Positions 52,561 through 61,014 of a stretch of 64,000 nucleotides of DNA are shown piece by piece. The notes below the pieces were generated by a model. That model did no database searches and had not been told where the DNA came from. It saw nothing but the letters and a program-made list of their open reading frames with translations. The stretch lies in assembly GCF_020524005.1 (NCBI RefSeq), contig NZ_JAIVKK010000006.1, positions 124,001-188,000 on the forward strand, in the 5' to 3' direction. Position 1 is the first letter of the stretch. Every line of letters begins with the position of its first letter. This DNA comes from Microbulbifer aggregans (GTDB taxonomy: Bacteria > Pseudomonadota > Gammaproteobacteria > Pseudomonadales > Cellvibrionaceae). The translations under genes and the position numbers were made by a program.

Positions 52561-52915
52561 TTTTGCTCCTTACGGGTTGAACAGCCTCCCGGCTTGTCGT
52601 TAGTGACTGCCCGGTGAGGCAAGGAGTGCAACGGACGCAACAGATCTACTACAGACCTCGGGTCTATTGCGGGCGGCGTATTCTATGCCCCCTGCCAACT
52701 GGTTGCAAGTTGATCGATTGGCTGGCAAAGGCCCTGAAAGCGGACGTTCCGGTCACGGCGCACGCTGTCACGTGACCATTTTGAACACTCCAGTTTTACT
52801 CCCCCAGGATCCACTTCAGCACCACCAATTTCACTTCCGCCATTGAGGGGTTGCCCCAGCCCTTCGTCTAGTTATTCAAAGATGGCCAGACTCAAGATGT
52901 AGCAGGGGACAGACC
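52561..52915. other. Divergent intergenic region rpsF / 2OG-oxygenase gene
   Basis: The left part is the rpsF leader of about 115 nt, with small hairpins AGACC/GGTCT and AGCC/GGCT, which could hold an S6:S18 autoregulatory RNA element. No strict match to that element was confirmed. The right part should contain the promoter of the rightward oxygenase gene. No gene was seen. Confidence 0.5.
52680..52708 (-). promoter_or_regulatory. Sigma70-type promoter of the rpsF operon
   Basis: On the minus strand, TTGCAA (-35, 52708-52703), a 17-bp spacer, and TAGAAT (-10, 52685-52680). This places the transcription start about 110 nt upstream of rpsF, as expected for a ribosomal-protein leader. Confidence 0.7.
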
Positions 52916-53626
52916 ATGGATCCGATGATTGTGCAGTTTGACGACGCGGTACCAGCGGATTACTGCAACCAGCTGATCCAGCGCTTCCAGGATTCGCCAG
53001 ACAAAACCGCCGGGCAAATCGGCTCCGGTGTGGATAAGGCCAAGAAGGAAAGTTCCGACCTGTACCTGTCCTCATTCGATTCCTGGCGGGATGTGTGCCG
53101 CGACATTAACGGTACCGTCTACCAGGCGCTGACGTCGTATTGCCGCCGCTACCCGCACCTGCTCACCGGGGCGATATCCCCGAGCATTCGCGACGAGAGC
53201 GGCAACAGCATGCGCACTCTGGCCGCAGAGGATGTGGCAGATCTCGACGAGCAGCTGCTCAAGCAACTGGTAGCCGGCTTCTTCCGCTTCGACGGCATCA
53301 ACATGCAGCACTACAGGCAAAGTAGTGGCGGATACCACCACTGGCACTCAGAGCACTACCCGCACCCGCGGGATCCGCAGCAGAAGTCTTTGCACCGGGT
53401 GCTTTTCTGGTTGCTGTACCTGAACGATGTGGAAGAAGGCGGGGAGACCGAGTTTTTCTACCAGGGCAGCAAGATAAAGCCGCGCCAGGGGCGCCTGCTG
53501 CTCTCGCCATGCAGCTTTACCCATACGCATCGGGGCAATGTGCCGGTATCGAACGACAAGTACATCCTTACGTCCTGGGTGATGTACCGACCGGCCAGCC
53601 AGCTTTACGGCAAACCGCCAGGCTGA
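52916..53626 (+). CDS. 2-Oxoglutarate/Fe(II)-dependent oxygenase (prolyl-4-hydroxylase-like)
   Basis: 236 residues from an ATG behind AGGGGA. The double-stranded beta-helix core has the iron-binding facial triad in a HxE form (HHWHSEHYPHP instead of the common HxD) and the distal THTHRGNVPVSNDKYIL, whose lysine would bind 2-oxoglutarate. The strand LLYLNDVEEGGETEFF is highly typical of P4H-like enzymes. The substrate is unknown. Its place between the S6/S18 operon and rRNA-modification genes invites, but does not prove, a ribosomal target. The stop codon lies in the loop of a perfect hairpin (53615-53636). Confidence 0.85.
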   Translation: MDPMIVQFDDAVPADYCNQLIQRFQDSPDKTAGQIGSGVDKAKKESSDLYLSSFDSWRDVCRDINGTVYQALTSYCRRYPHLLTGAISPSIRDESGNSMRTLAAEDVADLDEQLLKQLVAGFFRFDGINMQHYRQSSGGYHHWHSEHYPHPRDPQQKSLHRVLFWLLYLNDVEEGGETEFFYQGSKIKPRQGRLLLSPCSFTHTHRGNVPVSNDKYILTSWVMYRPASQLYGKPPG

Positions 53627-53759
53627 AGCCTGGCGGCACACTCAAAATAAGAATGCAAAATAAAAACGAAGCAAAATAAAAACGAAAAAGAATAAGAACA
53701 CACAAGAAGAAAAACTGACTGACACGGAACCAAGAAAAACAAACAGGATGGATCAAATC

Positions 53760-53783
53760 GGGGCGGCTTAGCCCCTTTTTTTT
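53760..53783 (+). terminator. Rho-independent terminator of the oxygenase gene
   Basis: Stem GGGGC/GCCCC with a 6-nt loop, followed by eight T. It is preceded by an unusual A-rich stretch (53640-53757). Confidence 0.72.
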
Positions 53784-53813
53784 GCCCGCCGTTTCCTCAC
53801 CCCGCCTCACCAG

Positions 53814-54569
53814 CTAACCGCCCCGCTGGCGCACAGCCTCAAACAGACATACGCCGGTCGCAACAGAGACATTCAAACTGCTGACCTCACCTGCCATCGG
53901 GATTTTGATCAGGTGGTCACAGTTTTCCCGGGTCAGCCGACGCAGACCGGGACCTTCCGCCCCCATCACCAGCGCCAGTGGCCCGGTCAGCTGGGCCTGG
54001 TAAATATTCTGCTCCGCCTCACCGGCAGCGCCATAAATCCACACACCGGCCTGCTGTAACATCTGCAGGGTGCGAGCAAGGTTCGTCACAGTGACAAACG
54101 GCAGCACTTCGGCCGCACCACATGCCACCTTTCTCGCCGTAGGCGTAAGCCCCGCAGCTTTATCCTTGGGCGCAATCACCGCGTGCACCCCGGCCGCCTC
54201 GGCGGAGCGCAGGCAGGCACCAAGGTTATGCGGATCGGTCACGCCGTCCAGCAGCAACAGAAACGGCGGCTCTCCACGATCGTCCAGTTGCTGCAGCAGC
54301 GACTTCAGAAACTGCTCGTCATACACTTTGGTGGCGGCGGCACAGATCGCCAGCACGCCCTGATGATTCCCTTCATCACCGATTTTTTCATCCAGCACCC
54401 GGCGATCAACAAAACGAATAACGATCTCGTTCTGCTCCGCCTGGCGAATGATTTTCTGCAGTTTCTGATCTTTGCGACCACGCAATAGCAGCAGCTCCTG
54501 AACCTGCTGCGGCGAGCTTTTCAGCAATGCCTGCACTGCGTGCAGGCCGTATACCAGTTCCTGTGCCAC
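53814..54569 (-). CDS. rlmB: 23S rRNA (guanosine-2'-O-)-methyltransferase
   Basis: 251 residues from a GTG start (MAQELVYGLHAVQALL). It belongs to the SPOUT/TrmH family. Conserved motifs are LLLDGVTDPHNLGACLRSAE, LALVMGAEGPGLRRLTRENC and IPMAGEVSSLNVSVATGVCL, which form the knotted SAM-binding site. It methylates G2251 of 23S rRNA in E. coli. It begins 3 bp after the rnr stop, the usual rnr-rlmB operon. Confidence 0.95.
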   Translation of the reverse strand: MAQELVYGLHAVQALLKSSPQQVQELLLLRGRKDQKLQKIIRQAEQNEIVIRFVDRRVLDEKIGDEGNHQGVLAICAAATKVYDEQFLKSLLQQLDDRGEPPFLLLLDGVTDPHNLGACLRSAEAAGVHAVIAPKDKAAGLTPTARKVACGAAEVLPFVTVTNLARTLQMLQQAGVWIYGAAGEAEQNIYQAQLTGPLALVMGAEGPGLRRLTRENCDHLIKIPMAGEVSSLNVSVATGVCLFEAVRQRGG

Positions 54570-54572
54570 TTG

Positions 54573-57473
54573 CTACTTCTTCTTTCCGGGTTTCTTTTTG
54601 GCAAGCTTTTTGTTTGCCTTCTTCTGCGCCGCTTTTTTGCCGACAGCGGCCTTGGCCGCCTTGTGGGCTGCCTTGCGTGCAGCTACGGCCGGGCGTTTGC
54701 CCCCTTTGCGCGTCGGCGTACGTCTGGGGCCGCGCTTCTTGTGCGGCGCCTCGTCCGGGGAAGCTGCACCCTCATCGGCTTCAGTTACCGCTTCCCGCTC
54801 AACAGACGGCGGTACAACCTCGGCCTCACTACTCCCTACCTTGCGTTTGCGAATTGGCCGCGGCGATTCCTCGGAATCTGCGCCGACCGCTCCTGCCTTG
54901 CTTTTAATACCGCCCCAGGGACTGGCTTTTTCCGAGCCGGTACTGAAATCCGACTTACCGCGACGCTGGCGCTCATGCTGGAACTCCACGGCCATTTCCA
55001 TGGCACGACCACTGACATTGGTGGCTTCAGCTCCGGTTTTTGACTTGGTTTTTTTCTGCACCGACAACTCCTGTGCATCCTCACCCTTGGCGTACTGCCC
55101 CTCAACTTTGCGCTGGGACTTATCCGCTTTCGGCTTGCGGTATTTTGGGTTTTTGTATGACGGGCGCGGGTGTAACTCCACAAAGGTAAAGTCCACCTTG
55201 CGCTCTTCCAGGTCGACCCGTGCAACCTGCACGGTAACCGAGTCACCAAGGTGATAGCGCGCCCCGCTGCGTTCACCGATCAGGCGCTGATGAGCCTGTT
55301 CGAAATGGTAAAAATCCTTGGGTAGCGCGGTGACGTGGATCAGCCCTTCCACATACAGGTCATCCAGTTCTACAAACAGGCCAAAACCGGTGACCGCGCT
55401 GATCACACCGCGATATACCTCACCCACATGATCCTGCAGGTATTCACACTTGAGCCAGCTGACCACATCGCGGGTAGCGTCATCCGCGCGCCGCTCGGTC
55501 ATCGAGCAGTGCTCCCCCAGCTCCACCATGGCAGCGGTGCTGTAGGGCAGAATCTGCCCCCGTTCGATGGCGTGAGCACCGGGCGCCTGACGTACTTTTT
55601 CCGCCACTGGCGCAGGGTTCGCGCTACCATTCCTGATCAGCCAGCGCAGCCCGCGATGCAACAGCAGGTCCGGGTAGCGTCGAATCGGCGACGTGAAATG
55701 GGCGTAAGCGCGGTAATCGAGACCGAAATGGCCCCGATTTTCCGGCTGGTACACCGCCTGATTCATCGAGCGCAGCAGCATGGTCTGGATAATATGGAAA
55801 TCCGGCCGCCCTTCTACCTGCTCCAGCAGAGCCTGATAATCACTGGGCTGCGGCTCACTGCCGCCCTCCAGCCTCAAGCCGAGCTCACCCAGATACGCGC
55901 GCAGGTTTTCCAGCCGCTCCTGCTTGGGCGTATCGTGCACCCGATACAGGGCGGGCAGCTCTGCCAATTCCATCAATTCCGCCGCGCAGACATTGGCGGC
56001 CAGCATGCACTCCTCGATCATCTTGTGCGCGTCATTGCGCACCACCGGCACGATACGCTCGATCTTGCGCGCCTCATCAAAAATGATGCGGGTTTCGGTG
56101 GTTTCGAAGTCGATAGCACCACGCCGGTCCCGCGCACCCCGCAAGGCCCGGTAAAGGTCGTGCAGGTTGTCCAGGTGTGGGGTCAGCGCTGCAAACTGCT
56201 TGCGCAGACCGCTGTCGCGGCTATCCCGCTCATCGACGATCTGCCCTACCTGGGTGTAGGTAAAGCGCGCGTGGCTACGCATCACCCCTTCGAGGAACTG
56301 GTAGCCGAGAATATTCCCGGACTCATCGATGCGCATCTCGCACACCATACACAGGCGATCCACGTCCGGGTTCAGCGAGCAGAGACCATTGGAGAGCTTC
56401 TCAGGCAACATCGGCACGACAAAATCGGGGAAATACACAGAGTTGCCACGCTGATGCGCTTCCACATCCAGCGCTGTACCCACCTCTACATAGTGGGAAA
56501 CATCCGCAATGGCGACCAGCAGCTTCCAGGTGCCATTCGGCAACAGCTCGCAGAAAACCGCATCGTCAAAGTCCCGCGCATCTTCTCCATCGATCGTAAC
56601 CAGCGGTAACTGGCGCAGGTCGATACGCGCCTTCTTATCCTCTTCCAATACCTCGTCGGCGATACCGGCCACCTGCGCCTGCACAGCAGCGGCCCAGGTG
56701 TGGGGAATGCCGTAATTGCGGATGGCAACGTCGATCTCCATCCCCGGCGCCAGATGGTCGCCAAGGATCTCGGCTACCTCGCCTTGGGGCAGGTTATTGC
56801 GGCCGGGCTGGGTAGTGATATTCACCACCACATACTGACCACTTTTGGCCTCACCGCACTTGCCCTCTGCCACCATCACATCGAGGGTCATACGGGGGTT
56901 GTCCGGACGCACAAAACAAACGCCATCCTCCCGGTACAGGCGCCCCGCCAGCTCGTGGGTATTGTGTTTGATGACCCGCACGATCGCGCCCTCACGCTTG
57001 CCGCGAAAACCGCCCGGGGTTTCGCGCACCAGCACTTCATCGCCATCGAAAACCTTGCGCATCTGGCGGTGGGACAGAAACAGATCGTCGCTGCCATCGC
57101 CGGGGGAGACGAAGCCAAAGCCATCCCGGTGACCGATCACATGACCGCGCACCAGGCTCATCTTGTCCAGCACACCGAAATCACCGGCGCGGTTACTCGC
57201 AATCTGGCCATCGCGGGACATGGCGATCAGGCGCCGGCGCACCCCCTCGCGACGATCTTCGTCGTCCAGGCTCAGCAGGTCTGCGACCGCCTCCCAGGAC
57301 ACCGGCCCCGACTGCTGCTCCAGCAGGTCGAGCAGGAACTCGCGGCTGGGAATGGGCTTTTCGTATTTTTCAGCCTCGCGATCGGCATGGGGATCGGCAT
57401 GAACCCCGGCCTGGGAGGACGAATTTGGTTTGTCTTGATTCAAAACAGCTTCCATTGTTCTGCGATTAACCAT
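54573..57473 (-). CDS. rnr: Ribonuclease R
   Basis: 966 residues, longer than the E. coli enzyme (about 813). The domains are an N-terminal winged-helix region (SREFLLDLLEQQSGPVSWEA), cold-shock domains (GHVIGHRDGFGFVSPGDGSD), the RNB catalytic domain (TIDGEDARDFDDAVFCE with its acidic cluster, YRVHDTPKQERLENL, YAHFTSPIRRYPDLLLHRGL), an S1 domain (YRGVISAVTGFGLFVELDDL), and a C-terminal tail of about 200 residues rich in Lys and Arg (KKRGPRRTPTRKGGKRP). It degrades structured RNA 3' to 5'. It is co-transcribed with rlmB. Met7 is an alternative start. Confidence 0.95.
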   Translation of the reverse strand: MVNRRTMEAVLNQDKPNSSSQAGVHADPHADREAEKYEKPIPSREFLLDLLEQQSGPVSWEAVADLLSLDDEDRREGVRRRLIAMSRDGQIASNRAGDFGVLDKMSLVRGHVIGHRDGFGFVSPGDGSDDLFLSHRQMRKVFDGDEVLVRETPGGFRGKREGAIVRVIKHNTHELAGRLYREDGVCFVRPDNPRMTLDVMVAEGKCGEAKSGQYVVVNITTQPGRNNLPQGEVAEILGDHLAPGMEIDVAIRNYGIPHTWAAAVQAQVAGIADEVLEEDKKARIDLRQLPLVTIDGEDARDFDDAVFCELLPNGTWKLLVAIADVSHYVEVGTALDVEAHQRGNSVYFPDFVVPMLPEKLSNGLCSLNPDVDRLCMVCEMRIDESGNILGYQFLEGVMRSHARFTYTQVGQIVDERDSRDSGLRKQFAALTPHLDNLHDLYRALRGARDRRGAIDFETTETRIIFDEARKIERIVPVVRNDAHKMIEECMLAANVCAAELMELAELPALYRVHDTPKQERLENLRAYLGELGLRLEGGSEPQPSDYQALLEQVEGRPDFHIIQTMLLRSMNQAVYQPENRGHFGLDYRAYAHFTSPIRRYPDLLLHRGLRWLIRNGSANPAPVAEKVRQAPGAHAIERGQILPYSTAAMVELGEHCSMTERRADDATRDVVSWLKCEYLQDHVGEVYRGVISAVTGFGLFVELDDLYVEGLIHVTALPKDFYHFEQAHQRLIGERSGARYHLGDSVTVQVARVDLEERKVDFTFVELHPRPSYKNPKYRKPKADKSQRKVEGQYAKGEDAQELSVQKKTKSKTGAEATNVSGRAMEMAVEFQHERQRRGKSDFSTGSEKASPWGGIKSKAGAVGADSEESPRPIRKRKVGSSEAEVVPPSVEREAVTEADEGAASPDEAPHKKRGPRRTPTRKGGKRPAVAARKAAHKAAKAAVGKKAAQKKANKKLAKKKPGKKK

Positions 57474-57698
57474 GCTGTCTGCACGGCTCCGGAATACACC
57501 CGGCGCAGCGGGATGAGTGGGTGCAACCAGAATTGGCGAATGCCAGGGCTGCTAGCGCTGCCCGGAATGTTGCACATTGCCGGCATTATAAGCGATTTGC
57601 GCTCCAATTCCCGACCAGTTTTTACTGACTATCGTCGACCTCCAGCCAGCTGCCGCCGCAACCCCGCCGCACATGGCATAAAATTTCACAAAAAACCG

Positions 57699-57727
57699 TT
57701 GACACCCAAAATCCAACTCAATATAGT
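57699..57727 (+). promoter_or_regulatory. Sigma70 promoter of tRNA-Leu copy 1
   Basis: TTGACA (57699-57704), a 17-bp spacer, and TATAGT (57722-57727) followed by a GCGC discriminator, typical of stringently controlled stable-RNA promoters. Confidence 0.85.
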
Positions 57728-57758
57728 GCGCGTCCTCAACGGGGAACACCGTTGAATT

Positions 57759-57845
57759 GCCCAGGTGGCGGAATTGGTAGACGCGCTAGCTTCAGGTGCT
57801 AGTGGCCTTACGGTCGTGGAAGTTCAAGTCTTCTCCTGGGCACCA
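57759..57845 (+). tRNA. tRNA-Leu (anticodon CAG), copy 1
   Basis: 87 nt including the encoded CCA. The acceptor stem is GCCCAGG/CCTGGGC. The anticodon stem CTAGC/GCTAG closes the loop TTCAGGT with anticodon CAG. A long variable arm (GGCCTTACGGTC) and the T loop GTTCAAGTC are present, as in class II tRNA-Leu. It reads CUG codons. Copy 2 at 60818 is identical. Confidence 0.97.
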
Positions 57846-57852
57846 TATTCGC

Positions 57853-57890
57853 AAAAAAGGCCGACTCGCAAGAGTCGGCCTTTTTTGTTT
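57853..57890. terminator. Bidirectional terminator (tRNA-Leu copy 1 and ppc)
   Basis: AAAAAA, then stem GGCCGACTC/GAGTCGGCC with a 4-nt loop, then TTTTTTGTTT. It serves the tRNA on the plus strand and ppc on the minus strand. Confidence 0.88.
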
Positions 57891-57981
57891 CCAGATACCA
57901 CACCGGCCGCCAAACCACTCCCCCCGTAACAACCCGGCACCCGACCTCACTTACCGCAAAGCCGGACACCCAGTGGGCAAA

Positions 57982-60639
57982 TCACCCGGTATTACGCATT
58001 CCCGCGGCAATCCCCGCAATGGTCACCATCAACGCACTTTCCAGCACCGGATCCTCCTCGCGATTGCGCAGGCGATCCATCAATTCCGCCTGCAGCAAAT
58101 GCAGGGGGTCGGTATAAGGATCCCGCACACGGATCGACCAGCGCATCACCGGATTGTTATCCAGCAGACTTTCGCGCCCGGTCAGGTGACTCAGAGCATT
58201 GACCGTACGCGCCAGGCGGCTGCGCAGCTCAACACCGAGACGCTGCAGCTCCGGATCATCGGTCAGCCGCTCTTCATACCAGGACGCCACGCGGGTATCG
58301 GACTTCGCCAGTACCATCTCCAGCATATCCACCACCGTCTGAAAGAAGGGCCACTCCTCACTCATGGCACGCAGAGTCTCCGGAGCCCCCTCCATTCCCG
58401 TCTCCAGTGCCGCACCCGTGCCCAGCCAGGCTGGAAGCATCAGACGCATCTGGGTCCAGGCGAAGACCCACGGAATCGCCCGCAGGGTCTCAACCCCACC
58501 ACCCGGCTTGCGGCGAGCCGGACGGCTCCCCAGCGCCAGGCGACTCAATTCGGTTTCCGGGGTTACCGTACGCAGGTAGGAAACCAGCGCCGGATCTTCA
58601 AACACAACTTCACGGTAAGCCTGCACCGAGGCCTCCGTCAGGCGATCCATCTGCTCACGCCACTCCGGGCGCGGCTCCGCCGGCGGCAACAGCGTCGCCT
58701 CCAGCGTGGCCGCCACATACTGCTCCAGGTTATAGGCCGCCACTGAAGGGCGCCCGTATTTGAAACGAATCATCTCACCCTGCTCGGTAACCCGGATGCG
58801 CCCGGCAACTGATCCCGGCGGCTGCGACAGCAATGCCATCCGCGTGGGCGAACCACCACGGGAAATAGAGCCGCCGCGACCGTGGAACAATGTGAGCGGG
58901 ACACCATATTCGCGACAAATAGCCGTGAGCTGCTCCTGCGCGCGGAACTGCGCCCAGGCGGCACCAAGGAAGCCCGCGTCTTTCGCAGAGTCGGAATAGC
59001 CGATCATCACCTCCTGCCCACTGCGTACCCGCTCACGATAGAACGGCAACTCAAGCAGCGCACTCATGGTACCCGGCGCATTATCGAGGTCATCCAGCGT
59101 TTCAAACAGCGGCACTACGCGCATTGGCTGAGCCACGCCCGCAACCTTCTGCAGCAACATGACGGCAAGCACATCAGAAGGTCGCCGCGCCATGGAGATC
59201 ACATAGGCGCCCAACCCCTCCTGCCCCTGCTCCGCGATGACCTTGCAGGTATCCAGCACTTCACGCACTTCGTCGGTACAGAATTCACTGCAATAGAAAG
59301 CACCATTGATAAGCGGGCGCCGACTCTCCAGCTCGGCCTGCAGGAACTTCTGCTTTACCGACTCCCCCCACTCCGCATAGCTACCGAGATCCAGGAAACG
59401 GGTAATTGCATCCACCGCTTCCATATGGCGCGTGGACTCCTGACGGATATCCAGGCGCAGCAGGGTAATCCCGAAACAGTTCAGCCGACGCATCGTGTCC
59501 TTCAGCTGACCGTCGGCGATAGCCGCAAGGCCAACTGCGCGCAAAGAGCGGTCGATCAGCGACAACTCTTCATACAACTGCGCACCACTGGTATAACCCT
59601 CACCCTCAGGCTCAAGACCATCGGTGACGCGCGCCTCCATTTGTGCACGGGTTGTTCGCAGGCGATCACGCACCTCGCGCAACAATAGGCGGTAAGGCTC
59701 ACTACTGGGCCCGGTGCGCGCCAGCAATTCATCACTGGCCCGATGCATGGACAGGTCGGCAAGCAGGTTTTCCACATCGCGCAAGTAGAGATCTGCCGCC
59801 ATCCAGCGCGCCAGCAGTAGCACTTCACGGGTAACCCTGGATGTGACGTTGGGGTTGCCGTCACGATCGCCACCCATCCACGACGCAAAGCGGATCGGCA
59901 CCCAGTCCGCCGGCAACGGGCCCAGCCCGGCCAGCGCCAGCTCCGCCTCAATATCCCGCATCCCCCTGGGTACCGCCTGCCACAACGACTGCTCAATGGT
60001 GGCAAAGCCCCACTTGGCCTCATCCACCGGTGTTGGGCGCTCACGACGGATCTCATCCGTACTCCAGGCAGACAGAATTTGCTCGCGCAGCAGACGCCGC
60101 ACATCTTCCTGCTCCTCGGGCGTGCGATCCGGGCGATCCAAGTCTGTCAGCAGGTTCGCGATCTGGTCGTATTTGCGAATGAGGGTGCGACGGGTAACTT
60201 CCGTCGGGTGGGCAGTGAGCACCAACTCTACGGAAAGGTCATTCAGCACTTCGCCAACAACGTCGGGAGAAACATCCGCTTTCTTCAACTCCGCCAACAC
60301 CTGGCGCAGACCCCGATCCGTATCGGGGTCACCAGGGAAACGCTCATGACGACGACGCAGGCGCTCGCGGTGACGCTGTTCAGCAATGTTCGCCAGGTTG
60401 AGGAACTGACTGAACGCTCTCGCCACTTCCAATAAGGTGTTGTCGTCCAGCGGATCCAGCAGCTCCCGTAGTCTGGCTACCGGCATATCACCATGTCCAC
60501 GGCTTTCTACCGCTGCCTGACGGATGGTCTCAACGGTATGGAACAGCGGCGTCCCCGCCTGTTCTTGCAGAACTTTGCCCAGTTCATCACCCAATAAGCG
60601 CACATCTTCCCGCAATGGGGCATTTTGATCCTGATCCAC
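57982..60639 (-). CDS. ppc: Phosphoenolpyruvate carboxylase
   Basis: 885 residues from a GTG at 60639, which has AGGGAG at good spacing and aligns with the family N-terminus (DQDQNAPLREDVRLLGDELG). An ATG 11 codons upstream (60672) has no ribosome binding site. Key motifs are VLTAHPTEVTRRTLIRKYDQ, FASWMGGDRDGNPNVTSRVT, ISMARRPSDVLAVMLLQK, MIGYSDSAKDAGFL, LTLFHGRGGSISRGGSPT and the C-terminal MRNTG. It makes oxaloacetate from PEP and bicarbonate, refilling the TCA cycle. It lies between two tRNA-Leu genes in the opposite direction. Confidence 0.96.
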   Translation of the reverse strand: MDQDQNAPLREDVRLLGDELGKVLQEQAGTPLFHTVETIRQAAVESRGHGDMPVARLRELLDPLDDNTLLEVARAFSQFLNLANIAEQRHRERLRRRHERFPGDPDTDRGLRQVLAELKKADVSPDVVGEVLNDLSVELVLTAHPTEVTRRTLIRKYDQIANLLTDLDRPDRTPEEQEDVRRLLREQILSAWSTDEIRRERPTPVDEAKWGFATIEQSLWQAVPRGMRDIEAELALAGLGPLPADWVPIRFASWMGGDRDGNPNVTSRVTREVLLLARWMAADLYLRDVENLLADLSMHRASDELLARTGPSSEPYRLLLREVRDRLRTTRAQMEARVTDGLEPEGEGYTSGAQLYEELSLIDRSLRAVGLAAIADGQLKDTMRRLNCFGITLLRLDIRQESTRHMEAVDAITRFLDLGSYAEWGESVKQKFLQAELESRRPLINGAFYCSEFCTDEVREVLDTCKVIAEQGQEGLGAYVISMARRPSDVLAVMLLQKVAGVAQPMRVVPLFETLDDLDNAPGTMSALLELPFYRERVRSGQEVMIGYSDSAKDAGFLGAAWAQFRAQEQLTAICREYGVPLTLFHGRGGSISRGGSPTRMALLSQPPGSVAGRIRVTEQGEMIRFKYGRPSVAAYNLEQYVAATLEATLLPPAEPRPEWREQMDRLTEASVQAYREVVFEDPALVSYLRTVTPETELSRLALGSRPARRKPGGGVETLRAIPWVFAWTQMRLMLPAWLGTGAALETGMEGAPETLRAMSEEWPFFQTVVDMLEMVLAKSDTRVASWYEERLTDDPELQRLGVELRSRLARTVNALSHLTGRESLLDNNPVMRWSIRVRDPYTDPLHLLQAELMDRLRNREEDPVLESALMVTIAGIAAGMRNTG

Positions 60640-60762
60640 GGAATGCTTCTCCCTTTTGGAAATTTTGCCCATTTTACATATTTCGATCGAAAGTAAGATG
60701 TCTCACAATATATTTTTGTAACAAAACTACAAAAAACTTGTCTTTTGAGTCACAACGAACAA

Positions 60763-60790
60763 TTGACACCCCAAAAAAAATCTCTATAGT
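60763..60790 (+). promoter_or_regulatory. Sigma70 promoter of tRNA-Leu copy 2
   Basis: TTGACA (60763-60768), a 16-bp spacer, TATAGT (60785-60790) and a GCGC discriminator. The flanking sequence GTGAACACCG is shared in part with the promoter of copy 1. Confidence 0.85.
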
Positions 60791-60817
60791 GCGCACCTCA
60801 GCGGTGAACACCGCTAT

Positions 60818-60904
60818 GCCCAGGTGGCGGAATTGGTAGACGCGCTAGCTTCAGGTGCTAGTGGCCTTACGGTCGTGGAAGTTCAAGTCTTCTCCTGGGC
60901 ACCA
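60818..60904 (+). tRNA. tRNA-Leu (anticodon CAG), copy 2
   Basis: 87 nt, identical over the whole gene to copy 1 at 57759, including the encoded CCA and the following ATATTCGCAAAAAAGG. Its own promoter and terminator are present. Confidence 0.97.
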
Positions 60905-60911
60905 TATTCGC

Positions 60912-60947
60912 AAAAAAGGCCGACTCTCACGAGTCGGCCTTTTTTGT
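60912..60947. terminator. Bidirectional terminator (tRNA-Leu copy 2 and the repeat-protein gene)
   Basis: A-run, stem GGCCGACTC/GAGTCGGCC with loop TCAC, then TTTTTTGTA. The stem is identical to the terminator after copy 1; only the loop differs. Confidence 0.86.
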
Positions 60948-61014
60948 ATCCGCTTCAGAGGCTTTGCTCACGGTCGTAGCACCAACCGCGAACAACAGCA
61001 CTCTTCGCGCCCCC

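Noticed and set aside
57552-57749. Small minus-strand open frame upstream of rnr
   Set aside because: It overlaps the tRNA promoter, has no ribosome binding site and no family features.
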